A stretch of 64,000 nucleotides of DNA from Methylococcaceae bacterium. GTDB taxonomy: Bacteria; Pseudomonadota; Gammaproteobacteria; Methylococcales; Methylomonadaceae. The stretch spans positions 1-64,000 of the forward strand of contig JABFSH010000005.1 in the NCBI GenBank assembly GCA_013140705.1, read 5' to 3'. The notes beneath the pieces were generated by a model. It saw only the letters and a list, made by a program, of their open reading frames with translations. It had not been told where the DNA came from and did not search any database. Positions 1-8,995 of this stretch are shown one piece after another (positions within the stretch are counted from its first letter, which is position 1; each line of letters starts with the position of its first letter). A program made the position numbers and the translations under genes.

Positions 1-62
1 ATTGCTTGCAAAATTTCTTGTAACTCAATATTCAGTTTCAGTGGAGGTAAAGGTCGTGCCAT
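1..62 (-). CDS. Possible 5' end of a CDS running off the left edge
   Basis: On the minus strand an ATG at 62-60 opens a reading frame that stays open to the window edge and begins MARPLPPLKLNIELQEIL. Many IS630-type transposases start with a similar Pro/Lys-rich stretch followed by a helix, so a transposase N-terminus is possible, but only 20 residues are visible and no domain can be confirmed. A weak purine stretch (AGAG) precedes the ATG. Confidence 0.3.
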   Translation of the reverse strand, partial: MARPLPPLKLNIELQEILQA

Positions 63-157
63 CTGCTCTAATGATTGTTATTTAAAACAGTGTATTATCC
101 AACATATTTTAAGTTGTTTGTACTAGTTATCGGCAATTGTTGCGGGTGTTTTTTCAG

Positions 158-179
158 AAATGGGACAAAAATGGGACAA
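158..179. repeat. Two exact tandem copies of an 11-bp repeat (aaatgggacaa)
   Basis: Positions 158-168 and 169-179 are identical 11-mers. They lie just beyond the 3' end and terminator of the tRNA-Leu gene, a usual position for integrase arm sites or remnants of integrated elements. No integrase gene is visible in the window, so the role is unknown. Confidence 0.55.
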
Positions 180-193
180 TTTTTTTCAGGCAC

Positions 194-226
194 AAAAAAA
201 GGACTTAGATAAAAACCTAAGTCCTT
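194..226 (-). terminator. Rho-independent terminator of tRNA-Leu
   Basis: Read on the minus strand, a perfect 10-bp stem (199-208 with 217-226, arm AAGGACTTAG) with a short loop is followed by a run of seven T. It lies directly downstream of the tRNA 3' end. Confidence 0.85.
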
Positions 227-234
227 GACTTTGC

Positions 235-321
235 TGGTACCGAGGGCCGGAATCGAACCGGCACGATGTCACCATCACCGGATTTTGAATCCGGCGCGTC
301 TACCAGTTCCGCCACCCCGGC
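235..321 (-). tRNA. tRNA-Leu (anticodon CAA)
   Basis: The minus strand reads GCCGGGGTGGCGGAACTGG at the 5' end and ends with an encoded CCA (235-237). The anticodon loop TTCAAAA gives CAA, and the T loop reads GGTTCGATTCC. The 87-nt length and the long variable arm are typical of class II tRNA-Leu. The acceptor stem pairs GCCGGGG with CCTCGGT and has two G-T wobbles. A terminator follows and a TATAAT lies 12 nt upstream. Confidence 0.95.
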
Positions 322-332
322 AAAGTAGGGGT

Positions 333-361
333 ATTATATGAGAACTGCGTCAAAATTGCCA
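333..361 (-). promoter_or_regulatory. Probable sigma70 promoter of tRNA-Leu
   Basis: A perfect TATAAT on the minus strand (338-333) lies 12 nt before the mature tRNA 5' end. With a 17-bp spacer the -35 hexamer is TGGCAA, which matches the consensus weakly. Confidence 0.5.
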
Positions 362-446
362 GCCAAATTTTTGGCGGTGATGCATTGCTATTTTAGGACT
401 TCTTTTTGGATGAATTCATTATCCTAACCTGCTAAGATCGCCCGCT

Positions 447-1466
447 ATGAAAAAAAGCGATTTTACCTATTCATTACCCGCCGAGTTAATTGCTCAAAAA
501 CCGCTCTCTGATCGCGATGCCAGCCGGTTATTGCGCCTAAATAAAATAAGCGGGCGGCTTGAAGACAAGCAGTTCAGCGATTTTATCGATTTAATCGAAC
601 CGCACGATCTTCTGGTTTTTAACAATACCCGCGTTATCCCCGCCCGCTTATTCGGCAACAAACAAAGCGGTGGAAAGATTGAAATTTTAATTGAGCGGAT
701 TCTGGCTGCGCAGCATGCACTTGCACACGTCAAGGCCAGCAAATCACCCAAAACGGGAGCTTTGTTAATCTTGGACCAAGGCCATCACTGTGAGGTGCAA
801 GGTCGAGACAACGATTTGTTTATCCTGGAATTTAAGGGCGACATCAGTCTGCTGCAGCTATTGGATCAAATTGGCCATATGCCGTTGCCCCCTTATATTA
901 CTCGCGAAGACAATGAAGCTGACCGCAGTCGCTATCAGACCGTGTTTGCACGTGAATCCGGTGCTGTCGCGGCACCGACAGCAGGATTACATTTTGATTT
1001 GCCCATGATGGACAAAATTAAAGCCAAAGGCATACAAACAGCCTTTGTGACGCTGCATGTCGGCAGTGGCACTTTCCAGCCTGTTCGCGTCGATGATTTG
1101 GCGGATCATGTGATGCACAAGGAATATTTTGTCGTGCCGCCCGAAACAGCCGAAGCGGTTCGTCAAACCCGCCAGTGCGGTGGACGGGTGATTGCGATTG
1201 GTACGACATCCGTCAGAGCATTAGAGTCGGCGTCTAAATCGGGTGAAATTGCGCCGTCCTTTGGTGATACCGACTTATTCATCACGCCCGGATACCAATT
1301 TAGGTCGGTTGATGCGATGCTTACCAATTTTCATCTTCCGGAATCTACATTGTTGATGCTTGTCGCTGCCTTTGCCGGTTATGATGCGATTATGAAGGCC
1401 TATCAGCACGCGGTAGATCAATCTTATCGATTTTTCAGCTATGGCGATGCCATGTTTCTTGGTTAA
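447..1466 (+). CDS. queA: S-adenosylmethionine:tRNA ribosyltransferase-isomerase QueA
   Basis: QueA transfers and rearranges the ribosyl moiety of S-adenosylmethionine onto the 7-aminomethyl-7-deazaguanine base in tRNA, giving epoxyqueuosine, the penultimate step of queuosine synthesis in the cytosol. The 339-residue length is normal. The N-terminus ([19 protein letters not shown]) and the conserved blocks [47 protein letters not shown] and [18 protein letters not shown] are all intact. In many gammaproteobacteria queA is followed by tgt, yajC and secDF. Here a glycerophosphodiester phosphodiesterase gene follows after 37 bp (to its longest frame), so that synteny is broken. The ribosome binding site is weak (AAGA). 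Confidence 0.97.
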   Translation: MKKSDFTYSLPAELIAQKPLSDRDASRLLRLNKISGRLEDKQFSDFIDLIEPHDLLVFNNTRVIPARLFGNKQSGGKIEILIERILAAQHALAHVKASKSPKTGALLILDQGHHCEVQGRDNDLFILEFKGDISLLQLLDQIGHMPLPPYITREDNEADRSRYQTVFARESGAVAAPTAGLHFDLPMMDKIKAKGIQTAFVTLHVGSGTFQPVRVDDLADHVMHKEYFVVPPETAEAVRQTRQCGGRVIAIGTTSVRALESASKSGEIAPSFGDTDLFITPGYQFRSVDAMLTNFHLPESTLLMLVAAFAGYDAIMKAYQHAVDQSYRFFSYGDAMFLG

Positions 1467-1551
1467 ACGAGAAAGAATATTTAATTTATTGGGTTAATCA
1501 ATAATGTATCCCCATCGATTATTCGCTAACAAAAATAACAGTGATGGTGTT

Positions 1552-2436
1552 ATGAATATTGCTCATCGCGGTGCTCGCGCCTTCGCACCTGAAAACACCT
1601 TGGCTGCATTTGCAAAGGCCAAACAATTTGGCTGCGCGATGTTTGAAATTGATGTGCATCGCGCCAAGGATGGTGAATTAGTCGTTCACCATGATGATCA
1701 ACTTACGCGTTGTACGGATGTCAGCACAAAATTTCCGGATCGTCCCAGTTATTACGTGTCTGATTTTACGTCGGCCGAATTGGCTGGGCTTGATGCCGGC
1801 AGCTGGTACGCCAGGCAATTGTCACTTCCAGTCGAACAGCGCCAATGGTTTTTGCAGTCATTAACCAGCGATGAAATTGAGGAATTTGTTAGCCGTGAAG
1901 ACTTGGCGAGTTATGCCTCTGGAACCATTCACTTGCCCACTTTGAAGCAAACGCTGGAACTTGCGCAAGATCTGGATCTGATGGTGAACATTGAATTAAA
2001 AACGTTGCCGCGCATGTACGCTGGAATGGCTGATGCTGTGGTTGATCTGGTCGAAGCGATGACGATGGATCATCAGATTTTGATATCGTCATTTGATCAT
2101 CAGCAGTTACAAGACGTGCGGCAGCGCAACCAAAACATTGCAACTGCCGTATTAACGGGGGATAGAATGGTCAATATTGGCGAGTATCTGCATTTACTGG
2201 ATGCCGATGCCCATCATCCGGGACTCGACACGCTAGGTTTCGGGGGTATTGAGCGAAAGCTGGATGCACCGGGAATTAAACGAGTGCGTGAACGAGGCTT
2301 CGGCGTTAATGTATGGACTTGTAACGATAAAAACGACATGAGAAAACTGATCACTGCCGGTGTGACCGGTTTGATTTCCGATTTTCCCAACCGGGTTCGT
2401 GACGTTATATCGGAGCCTGCTGTCACTGAGATTTAA
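1552..2436 (+). CDS. Glycerophosphodiester phosphodiesterase
   Basis: This enzyme hydrolyses glycerophosphodiesters to sn-glycerol 3-phosphate and an alcohol. The protein (294 residues from this start) opens with the GDPD signature NIAHRGARAFAPENT, where His-Arg are catalytic and Glu binds metal. It continues with FEIDVHRAKDGELVVHHDD and later has the IELK and GVNVWT blocks of the TIM-barrel fold. The frame is open back to an ATG at 1504, but the 16 extra residues have no family equivalent and GDPD proteins normally start just before the AHRG motif, so I prefer 1552. An insert of about 60 residues follows the HHDD motif. No signal peptide is seen, so the enzyme is probably cytosolic (UgpQ-like). 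It may be co-transcribed with queA. Confidence 0.9.
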   Translation: MNIAHRGARAFAPENTLAAFAKAKQFGCAMFEIDVHRAKDGELVVHHDDQLTRCTDVSTKFPDRPSYYVSDFTSAELAGLDAGSWYARQLSLPVEQRQWFLQSLTSDEIEEFVSREDLASYASGTIHLPTLKQTLELAQDLDLMVNIELKTLPRMYAGMADAVVDLVEAMTMDHQILISSFDHQQLQDVRQRNQNIATAVLTGDRMVNIGEYLHLLDADAHHPGLDTLGFGGIERKLDAPGIKRVRERGFGVNVWTCNDKNDMRKLITAGVTGLISDFPNRVRDVISEPAVTEI

Positions 2437-2550
2437 GGCTAAAAGTTGAAATTTTTGGCTTGAATCAGCTTAAAATAGGTCTGTTGTCTGTTTCTTTTCT
2501 GTCGAAAGAAACGGGAAAAATCATAATGACATTCAAAACCGGAGAAATAA

Positions 2551-3036
2551 ATGGCAGTCAGTGCTGAGGAATTTAAAAAAGCCCTGCAACTTTGGGCTAG
2601 CGGAATTACCGTTGTGACAACGAATTCAGAAAAATTCGGCACTCAAGGCATGACAGTGACTGCGTTTTCCAGTGTTTCGATGAATCCTCCGCAAGTATTG
2701 GTTTGCATTAACGAATCTGCGGATACCGGTGAAGGCATTGAAGAAAGCCAGTGTTTCGCCGTCAACATTTTGAGCTCGGAACAACAGGATGCATCTAATA
2801 ATTTCTCCGGAGGATGCAGTCAGGAAGAACGGTTTGCCAATACGCGCTGGAGCACCGCCAGCACGGGTGCGCCGATGCTGGATGACAGCTTGGTTTCTCT
2901 GGATTGTCGCGTCGTCAATAAAGTGCTTGCCGGCACCCACTGGATTGTTATCGGAGAAATCGAGGCCAGCATTTGCCGTTCGGGCGAACCGCTATTGTAT
3001 TATCGGGGCGGTTACCGGCAACTGGCCGGTGCCTGA
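2551..3036 (+). CDS. Flavin reductase family protein (FMN-binding split barrel)
   Basis: The 161-residue protein matches the RutF/HpaC-type flavin reductase fold. It starts with FKKALQLWASGITVVTT, has the flavin-binding stretch GMTVTAFSSVSMNPPQVLVCIN, and ends with the block HWIVIGEIEASICRSGEPLLYYRGGYRQL. Such proteins reduce FMN or FAD with NAD(P)H for a partner monooxygenase, or act as stand-alone flavin reductases. No monooxygenase partner lies next to it. A good ribosome binding site (GGAGA) precedes the ATG. The role is known only at family level. Confidence 0.88.
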   Translation: MAVSAEEFKKALQLWASGITVVTTNSEKFGTQGMTVTAFSSVSMNPPQVLVCINESADTGEGIEESQCFAVNILSSEQQDASNNFSGGCSQEERFANTRWSTASTGAPMLDDSLVSLDCRVVNKVLAGTHWIVIGEIEASICRSGEPLLYYRGGYRQLAGA

Positions 3037-3260
3037 CCACTTAATAATACCTGGCATTGAGCGAGATTTAATCGTACAGCGCTCACTCGCCCTACTTTTC
3101 ATAAGCCGGACATCAGCAAATTCACACGGGTTTCGCCGAGCCTCCAACCTAATGCCGTTAAGTTAAGCTAGTCATACTGGCATACTCTCTGGGGCACAAG
3201 TGGATTACTGGTATCCAGTCCACAGGGGTGTGAAAAACGCAAACCATCCTTGGCTTTTGG

Positions 3261-3300
3261 GTTCCGGCATTCCCTTTATGCTCCAGGGAGGTGCCGGAAC
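3261..3300. repeat. Imperfect inverted repeat / hairpin before the ABC exporter gene
   Basis: The arm GTTCCGGCA (3261-3269) pairs with TGCCGGAAC (3292-3300), and the inner arms TCCCT/AGGGA extend the stem. It looks like a dispersed intergenic palindrome. The longest reading frame of the next gene begins inside it at a GTG, which argues against that start. Confidence 0.6.
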
Positions 3301-3371
3301 GACAAGTTTCTCCTTATCTTAACGGCATTGGTCTCCAACTCCGTCATAAAGTACACAATTTTCTCAACAGC

Positions 3372-5126
3372 ATGGACATCATATTAAGAGAATACGGCAA
3401 GGTTGTCTGGCGGAAAAAAGGCTATTTCTTGTTGGCATTATTCGCATTGTCTTGTGCGATATCCCTGGATTTAACCGCACCGCTTTATTACAAGAAAATT
3501 GCCAATGGTCTGGCGTTGCCTTATTCAGAAGCCACATTAAATGGACTTCTGGACAACCTGAAGACTGTCGCCATGATTTATGGCGGCATCTGGCTGTCCT
3601 GGCGTTTACTTGAAATTGCCATTATCCCACTGGAAGGCGGCGGGATTAATTTGCTGGAAAAACGCTGTTTCGACGTTCTGAAAAAACAGAAGTACGGATT
3701 TTTTGAGAACAGTTTTTCCGGCAGTCTGATCAAACAGGCCAACCGGTTCTCGCGTTCGTTTGAAACGATTATGGACTGGTTTCTGTTTCATTTATTCATG
3801 AACAGCCTTGCCATCACGATTTCGTTTAGCATTTTCTATCAGCAACAGCCTGAGTTCGCCTTTTATTTTTTGATCTGGGTATTTTTGTTTATTGCCTGGA
3901 ACATTGGTTATTCCCTGTGGAAGTTGCGTTATGATCAGGCCGTTGCCGAGGCGGATTCCAAAGTGGGTGCGGTATACTCGGACGCGATCAGCAACATTTT
4001 TATCGTTAAAAGCTTTGCGCTTGAGCGCATCGAGCAAAGCCGTGTGAATCAAGCCTCGGATCTGGTTTACCGTAAAAAGAAAATCGCCTGGATACTGATG
4101 TTTGTTTCATTTGCCGCTCAAGGATTGATGACATTTGGCATCGAACTGCTGCTGGTTTACCAGATGATTCAGAAATGGCAGGCAGGGAGTTTTCAGGTCG
4201 GCGAATTTGTGTTGTTTCAGTCCATCATGCTGATGCTGATTCAACGGCTTTGGGAGTTCGGCCGCAATTTCAGGAATTTTTTTACGGCTCTGGCTGATGC
4301 CTCCGAAATGGCGGAAGTATTCCGGAGAACGGATTTTGAAAAGGATGCCGACGAAGCTAAAGCGCACACAATACGTCAGGGCGCAATAAATTTTAATGCC
4401 ATCACGTTTACGTACCATACCGCAAGCACGGAACGGCCAGCCTTATTTGAGAACTTTTCCTTAAGTATCAAAGCGGGCGAAAAAGTGGCATTGGTCGGGG
4501 CATCGGGTTCGGGTAAGTCGACGTTAACAAAATTGCTCTTCCGTTTTCTTGAGCCGCAGCAGGGTCGTATTTTGTTTGATGGCATCGATGCCAAAGCCTT
4601 TACATTGCAATCATTACGACAACAGATATCGATGGTGCCGCAACAACCTGATCTATTTCACAGATCCATTCGGGACAACATCGCTCTGGGTTCGGATATA
4701 TCGGAAGCGCAACTGCTTGAGGCGGCCAGAAAATCTTGTAGCCTTGAATTTGTTGAAAGCCTGCCCCAGCAATTCTATACACTGGTTGGCGAGCGCGGCA
4801 TCAAATTATCCGGCGGAGAAAAACAGCGAATTGCCATTGCCCGCGCATTTTTGGAAGATGCGCCCATCGTGGTGCTGGATGAGGCCACCAGTGCGCTGGA
4901 TTCGTTGACTGAAAAACAAATTCAAGTGGCCATTTTTAATCTGATCAAAAACAAAACGGCTATTGTCATTGCGCATCGCTTGTCCACCATTTTGCATATG
5001 GACAGGATTATCGTGCTGGATCACGGCCGCATCATTGAACAAGGCACGCATCAGCAATTGCTTGATCGGAAAGGCAAGTATTTCGAGATGTGGCAGCACC
5101 AAAGCGGCGACTTTTTGGTTGAATGA
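3372..5126 (+). CDS. ABC exporter, fused membrane and ATPase domains
   Basis: A half-transporter of about 584 residues with the type IV exporter layout. Six hydrophobic segments fill the first 300 residues (KKGYFLLALFALSCAISLDL is the first). The ATPase domain has Walker A GASGSGKSTL, a Q-loop (MVPQQPDLF), the signature LSGGEKQRIAIARA, Walker B IVVLDEATSALD and the H-loop AIVIAHRLST. Homodimeric export of lipid, peptide or drug is typical, but the substrate cannot be read from the sequence. The frame can be extended to a GTG at 3291, but that codon sits in a hairpin repeat and adds 27 non-conserved residues, so I prefer ATG 3372. The gene ends 1 bp from the convergent acyl-CoA dehydrogenase gene. 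Confidence 0.93.
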   Translation: MDIILREYGKVVWRKKGYFLLALFALSCAISLDLTAPLYYKKIANGLALPYSEATLNGLLDNLKTVAMIYGGIWLSWRLLEIAIIPLEGGGINLLEKRCFDVLKKQKYGFFENSFSGSLIKQANRFSRSFETIMDWFLFHLFMNSLAITISFSIFYQQQPEFAFYFLIWVFLFIAWNIGYSLWKLRYDQAVAEADSKVGAVYSDAISNIFIVKSFALERIEQSRVNQASDLVYRKKKIAWILMFVSFAAQGLMTFGIELLLVYQMIQKWQAGSFQVGEFVLFQSIMLMLIQRLWEFGRNFRNFFTALADASEMAEVFRRTDFEKDADEAKAHTIRQGAINFNAITFTYHTASTERPALFENFSLSIKAGEKVALVGASGSGKSTLTKLLFRFLEPQQGRILFDGIDAKAFTLQSLRQQISMVPQQPDLFHRSIRDNIALGSDISEAQLLEAARKSCSLEFVESLPQQFYTLVGERGIKLSGGEKQRIAIARAFLEDAPIVVLDEATSALDSLTEKQIQVAIFNLIKNKTAIVIAHRLSTILHMDRIIVLDHGRIIEQGTHQQLLDRKGKYFEMWQHQSGDFLVE

Positions 5127-5127
5127 G

Positions 5128-6276
5128 CTAAATGCCTAGCCATTGGGCAATAATATTGCGCTGAATTTCCGACGTGCCTGAATACAGTGTGCTGCCAATC
5201 GCGTCACGCAGTGCGCGTTCGACTTCATAATCGGTCATATAGCCATAACCACCATGAATTTGCACGGTATCCAATGCGGATTTGACCAGCGATTCACTGA
5301 CAAACAGCTTCGTCATGGCCGCATCCAGCGACGCGCTTTTATGATGATCCAGCCGCCATGCTGATTGATAGGTGAGCAAGCGCGCTGCTTCAAGCTGAAC
5401 TTTCATGTCGGCAATCTTGTGTGAAATCGCCTGAAATTTGCCGATGCTCTGGTTGAACTGAAAGCGTTTACGGGCACGTTGAATGGAGGTTTCCAGCAAG
5501 CGTTCCATCGTGCCCACCAGGCTGGCGCCCAGTAATGTGCGCTCCCAATCCATAGCTGTGGTAAAGATGCTGGAGCCACCGCCAACGGTGCCCAGGATTG
5601 CGCTTTCAGGTACGGACACATTGTCAAAGTGGAGTTCACTCAACATCGATGTCCGTAATCCGAGTTTGTTGAAATTTTCACCGAGAGAAAATCCCTGAGT
5701 ATTTCTGTCGATGAGGAAGGCGGTACTGCCACCGTGAAAGCCTTTTTGAGGATTGGTCAGCGCATACACAATCGCTACATCACCGACCGAGCCGTTGGAA
5801 ATTAGGGTTTTGGTGCCATTGATGCGCCAACCGTTACCTTCCGGCTCCGCCCGCGTTGCCATCGCAAACGGATCCGAGCCGGCGACCGGCTCGGTCATGG
5901 CATGCATGCCAATCAGGCTGCCGTCGCAGAGTCCCGGCAGGTATTTTTGCTTTTGCTCGTCATTGCCATGCTTCCATATAGGAACCACACAGGCCAGCAA
6001 GTGAGCGCACAGAGAAAATACCAGGCCGCCGTCGGTACAGCCGTAACCTAAAGCTTCCAAGGCCATTGCCGTCGATAAGGCATCAAGCTGACGGCCTCGA
6101 TAGCATTGATCGACGGGAAAGCCCAGAATGCCGGTGCCAGCGCAGTGACGCCAATGCGCATGCGAAAAAACCTGTTCTTTATCCCGAGCCACGACACCCT
6201 CGTTCAACTCCTGCCGGGCAAAATGAATAATTTCGGCGCGTAAGGATTTCTGTTGCTCGGTGATCGAAAAATCCAT
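5128..6276 (-). CDS. Acyl-CoA dehydrogenase family protein
   Basis: The 382-residue flavoprotein has the full family layout: N-terminal helices, the FAD/substrate loop MTEPVAGSDPFAMATRA, the middle beta domain (GWRINGTKTLISNGSVGDVA) and the C-terminal bundle with RFQFNQSIGKFQAISHKIAD and IHGGYGYMTDYEVERALRDA. The C-terminus reads TLYSGTSEIQRNIIAQW. In MCAD-like enzymes the Tyr is followed by the catalytic Glu (YEG), and here Ser replaces it. The base is therefore either elsewhere, as in isovaleryl-CoA dehydrogenase, or lost. The gene stands alone, convergent with the ABC exporter. The substrate is unknown. Confidence 0.9.
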   Translation of the reverse strand: MDFSITEQQKSLRAEIIHFARQELNEGVVARDKEQVFSHAHWRHCAGTGILGFPVDQCYRGRQLDALSTAMALEALGYGCTDGGLVFSLCAHLLACVVPIWKHGNDEQKQKYLPGLCDGSLIGMHAMTEPVAGSDPFAMATRAEPEGNGWRINGTKTLISNGSVGDVAIVYALTNPQKGFHGGSTAFLIDRNTQGFSLGENFNKLGLRTSMLSELHFDNVSVPESAILGTVGGGSSIFTTAMDWERTLLGASLVGTMERLLETSIQRARKRFQFNQSIGKFQAISHKIADMKVQLEAARLLTYQSAWRLDHHKSASLDAAMTKLFVSESLVKSALDTVQIHGGYGYMTDYEVERALRDAIGSTLYSGTSEIQRNIIAQWLGI

Positions 6277-6579
6277 CAGTTTTCTCCGTCAAGTGGATTT
6301 ATATAAAGTCTGAAATTTGGCAAACAGGATAGCAGGCGTCCGGATTCAATATCGTCTTGACCCCCTTTTAATTCGAATTCTAACGATTATTTGCAGGCAG
6401 TTATAGTTATTTCCACTACCATGAGTCACATTTCGGTTAAAGAAAACCAATAACTTGGCGCTGGTTTTTTATTTGATTTGAACCATTTCGGCTGTAGTTT
6501 ATTCAAATTTATGACAATAAGTAAGTTCTCTTATATAGGCTGAATTTATTTTTTGTCAAGTTCAATTTTAATGAAAAAA

Positions 6580-6595
6580 CCACTATATATTGTGC
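6580..6595 (+). promoter_or_regulatory. NrdR box 1 upstream of nrdJa
   Basis: The 16-mer ccactatatattgtgc fits the NrdR box consensus (acaCwAtATaTwGtgt) at nearly all conserved positions. NrdR is the ATP/dATP-sensing repressor of ribonucleotide reductase operons. The box lies about 115-130 bp before the nrdJa start. Confidence 0.85.
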
Positions 6596-6610
6596 TAATA
6601 TATTTACAAA

Positions 6611-6626
6611 TCACTATATATAGATA
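6611..6626 (+). promoter_or_regulatory. NrdR box 2 upstream of nrdJa
   Basis: The 16-mer tcactatatatagata is a second NrdR-like box whose start lies exactly 31 bp after that of box 1, i.e. three helical turns. That is the spacing known for paired NrdR boxes. Its right half is weaker than that of box 1. Confidence 0.8.
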
Positions 6627-6709
6627 TTCGTCGACTTTTGCTCTCGATGGCTAAACTGCTGATTTAACACTTTTTTCCACTCATTCTAAGCTCCAGAGGA
6701 ACATCATCC

Positions 6710-8860
6710 ATGACTGCACAACTTCATGTCGTTGCCAACACTGTGACCGAAATTCCCTTTCAGGATGCATCGTTGGATATATGGGATACCAAATATCGCT
6801 TGAAGACCAAAGACGGCACTGCGCTTGATGCAACAATGGATGAAACTTATCAGCGCGTGGCCAAGGCGCTGTCTGAGGTGGAAACCGGCAAAAGCAAGCA
6901 AGAGCAGTGTTACAAGGATTTTTTATGGGCATTACGCCAGGGTGTCATTCCGGCAGGTCGTATTATCTCCAATGCCGGTGCACTGGAACACAAGCCATCC
7001 ACGTCAACGATTAACTGCACTGTTTCAGGCACTATTGCCGACTCGATGGATGATATTCTGGGTAAAGTCCATGAAGCCGGATTGACCTTGAAAGCCGGTT
7101 GCGGCATTGGCTATGAGTTTTCGACCTTGCGTCCCAAAGACGCTTATGTATCGGGCGCTGGCGCTTATACCTCCGGGCCGTTATCGTTCATGGATATTTA
7201 CGACAAAATGTGTTTCACCGTGTCATCGGCCGGCGGTCGTCGTGGCGCACAAATGGCCACCTTTGATGTCGGACATCCTGATGTCGTCGAATTTATTCGC
7301 GCCAAACGCGAAAACGGACGTCTGCGTCAATTCAACTTATCGCTGTTGATTACCACCGAATTTGTTGAAGCCGTCAAAAACGACCAAGTCTGGCCGTTAT
7401 CGTTTCCGGTCACTGAAAAAGAAGTGAAGCTGGATAAACTCGATTTAAGCGACAGCAAGCAAATTATCTGGCGCGATCTGGCCAACAAGGAAGGCTATAT
7501 CGTTAATAATGATGGCCTGGTCGCCTGCAAAATCAGCAAAACCATTCTGGCGCGGCGTCTGTGGGACATCATTATGAGTTCGACCTATGATTACGCCGAG
7601 CCCGGCTTTATTTTGATCGATAAGGTCAACGAAATGAACAACAACTGGTTTTGTGAAAATATTCGCGCCACCAATCCGTGCGGCGAGCAACCCTTGCCGC
7701 CATACGGCAGTTGTTTGCTCGGTTCCATCAACCTGACGCGCTTCATTAAAAAGCCGTTTACCACGGATGCCTATTTCGATTGGGATAATTACCGGAAAGC
7801 CGTGCGTATTTTCACCCGTATGCTGGATAATGTTGTTGAAATCAATGGCTTGCCATTAGAGAAGCAGCGCGAGGAAATCATCGGCAAACGCCGTCACGGC
7901 ATGGGCTATCTGGGCCTGGGTTCTACCGTGACCATGCTGGGCATGAAGTATGGCGATGCCGACTCTCTGCTTTTTACTGAAGAAGTTACCAAAATTCTCG
8001 CCATCGAAGGCTGGAAAGCAGGTCTGGAACTGGCCAAGGAAAAAGGACCGGCGCCAATTATGGAACAAGTGTTCACCGTCACTGGCGCTTTGTTGCACAA
8101 ACGGCCGGAAATGATCGCCGACGGCTATAAAATTGGTGATCAGGTGCCCGGCAAATTGTTACTCGCCAAATACAGCCGTTATATGCAGCAACTGGCAATT
8201 CAAGAACCGGAACTGGTCGCAGAATTAATCAAGACCGGTGCGCGTTTCACACATCACAGTTCGATTGCACCGACCGGCACTATCTCGCTGTCTTTGGCAA
8301 ATAACGCCAGCAACGGCATCGAACCCAGTTTTGCGCATCATTATGCCCGCAATGTGATTCGCGCCGGCAAAAAATCCAAGGAAAAAGTCGATGTCTACTC
8401 GTTCGAACTGTTGGCTTACCGCGCTTTGGTCAACCCGAACGCCATGCCTTACAGCGACAATCCCAACCAGAAACTGCCGGACTACTTTATTTCAGCGGAT
8501 GATGTAACTCCGAAGCAACATGTCGATATCCAGGCCGCCGCGCAAAAATGGATCGATTCGTCGATTTCCAAAACCGCCAATGTACCGACCGATTATCCGT
8601 ATGAAGATTTCAAGTCAATTTATCAATATGCCTACGAAAAGGGATTGAAAGGCTGCACCACGTTTCGTTTTAATCCAGAAGTATTCCAGGGCGTATTGGT
8701 TAAAGAGTCGGACTTGGAGAACACCACCTATCAATTCACGCTGGAAGATGGCTCGGTTGTCGAGTTTAAGGGCAATGATGAGATTGAGTATGACGGGGAG
8801 ATTCATAGTGCCGCGAATTTGTTTGATGCGTTGAAGGAAGGGTATTACGGGAAGTTTTGA
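6710..8860 (+). CDS. nrdJ: Adenosylcobalamin-dependent ribonucleotide reductase, large subunit NrdJa
   Basis: This class II reductase makes deoxyribonucleotides using an adenosylcobalamin-derived thiyl radical and works with or without oxygen. The 716-residue protein has the N-terminal catalytic Cys in STSTINCTVSG (about C103), the signature NPCGEQPLPPYGSCLLGSINL with active-site Cys and Glu, and the phosphate-binding stretch APTGTISLSLANNASNGIEP. It ends with the region CTTFRFNPEVFQGVL that is typical of NrdJa. It lacks the C-terminal Zn/redox Cys domain, which is supplied by the separate nrdJb gene at 12040. In Pseudomonas the two halves are adjacent; here 3.2 kb of accessory sequence intervenes. 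The ribosome binding site is CAGAGGA. Two NrdR boxes lie upstream. Confidence 0.95.
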   Translation: MTAQLHVVANTVTEIPFQDASLDIWDTKYRLKTKDGTALDATMDETYQRVAKALSEVETGKSKQEQCYKDFLWALRQGVIPAGRIISNAGALEHKPSTSTINCTVSGTIADSMDDILGKVHEAGLTLKAGCGIGYEFSTLRPKDAYVSGAGAYTSGPLSFMDIYDKMCFTVSSAGGRRGAQMATFDVGHPDVVEFIRAKRENGRLRQFNLSLLITTEFVEAVKNDQVWPLSFPVTEKEVKLDKLDLSDSKQIIWRDLANKEGYIVNNDGLVACKISKTILARRLWDIIMSSTYDYAEPGFILIDKVNEMNNNWFCENIRATNPCGEQPLPPYGSCLLGSINLTRFIKKPFTTDAYFDWDNYRKAVRIFTRMLDNVVEINGLPLEKQREEIIGKRRHGMGYLGLGSTVTMLGMKYGDADSLLFTEEVTKILAIEGWKAGLELAKEKGPAPIMEQVFTVTGALLHKRPEMIADGYKIGDQVPGKLLLAKYSRYMQQLAIQEPELVAELIKTGARFTHHSSIAPTGTISLSLANNASNGIEPSFAHHYARNVIRAGKKSKEKVDVYSFELLAYRALVNPNAMPYSDNPNQKLPDYFISADDVTPKQHVDIQAAAQKWIDSSISKTANVPTDYPYEDFKSIYQYAYEKGLKGCTTFRFNPEVFQGVLVKESDLENTTYQFTLEDGSVVEFKGNDEIEYDGEIHSAANLFDALKEGYYGKF

Positions 8861-8869
8861 TTTTCTTAC

Positions 8870-8945
8870 GTCATTCTGGCGGATTGCCGGAATCCCACAA
8901 TATCCCCTCTCCCCTTATGGGAGAGGGTTAGGGAGAGGGGTTTTG
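8870..8945. repeat. Dispersed palindromic repeat after nrdJa
   Basis: The arms CCCTCTCCC (8905-8913) and GGGAGAGGG (8919-8927) form a perfect 9-bp hairpin, followed by a degenerate further copy of the right arm. The flanking cattctggcggattgccgg is also typical of intergenic repeats. It may double as an attenuator after nrdJa, but there is no clean T-run. Confidence 0.6.
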
Positions 8946-8995
8946 AAGTGTCGCTATCGCGACGGTTGTTTTGAATCGGGTTCTTGCACCCGAAG

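Larger units (their letters stand above)
6277..6709. promoter_or_regulatory. 433-bp divergent intergenic region: nrdJa control region
   Basis: AT-rich spacer between the divergent acyl-CoA dehydrogenase and nrdJa genes. It holds the two NrdR-type boxes annotated separately. No reading frame of note is seen. I could not recognise a cobalamin riboswitch, which would be a plausible element before a B12-dependent reductase. Confidence 0.6.
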
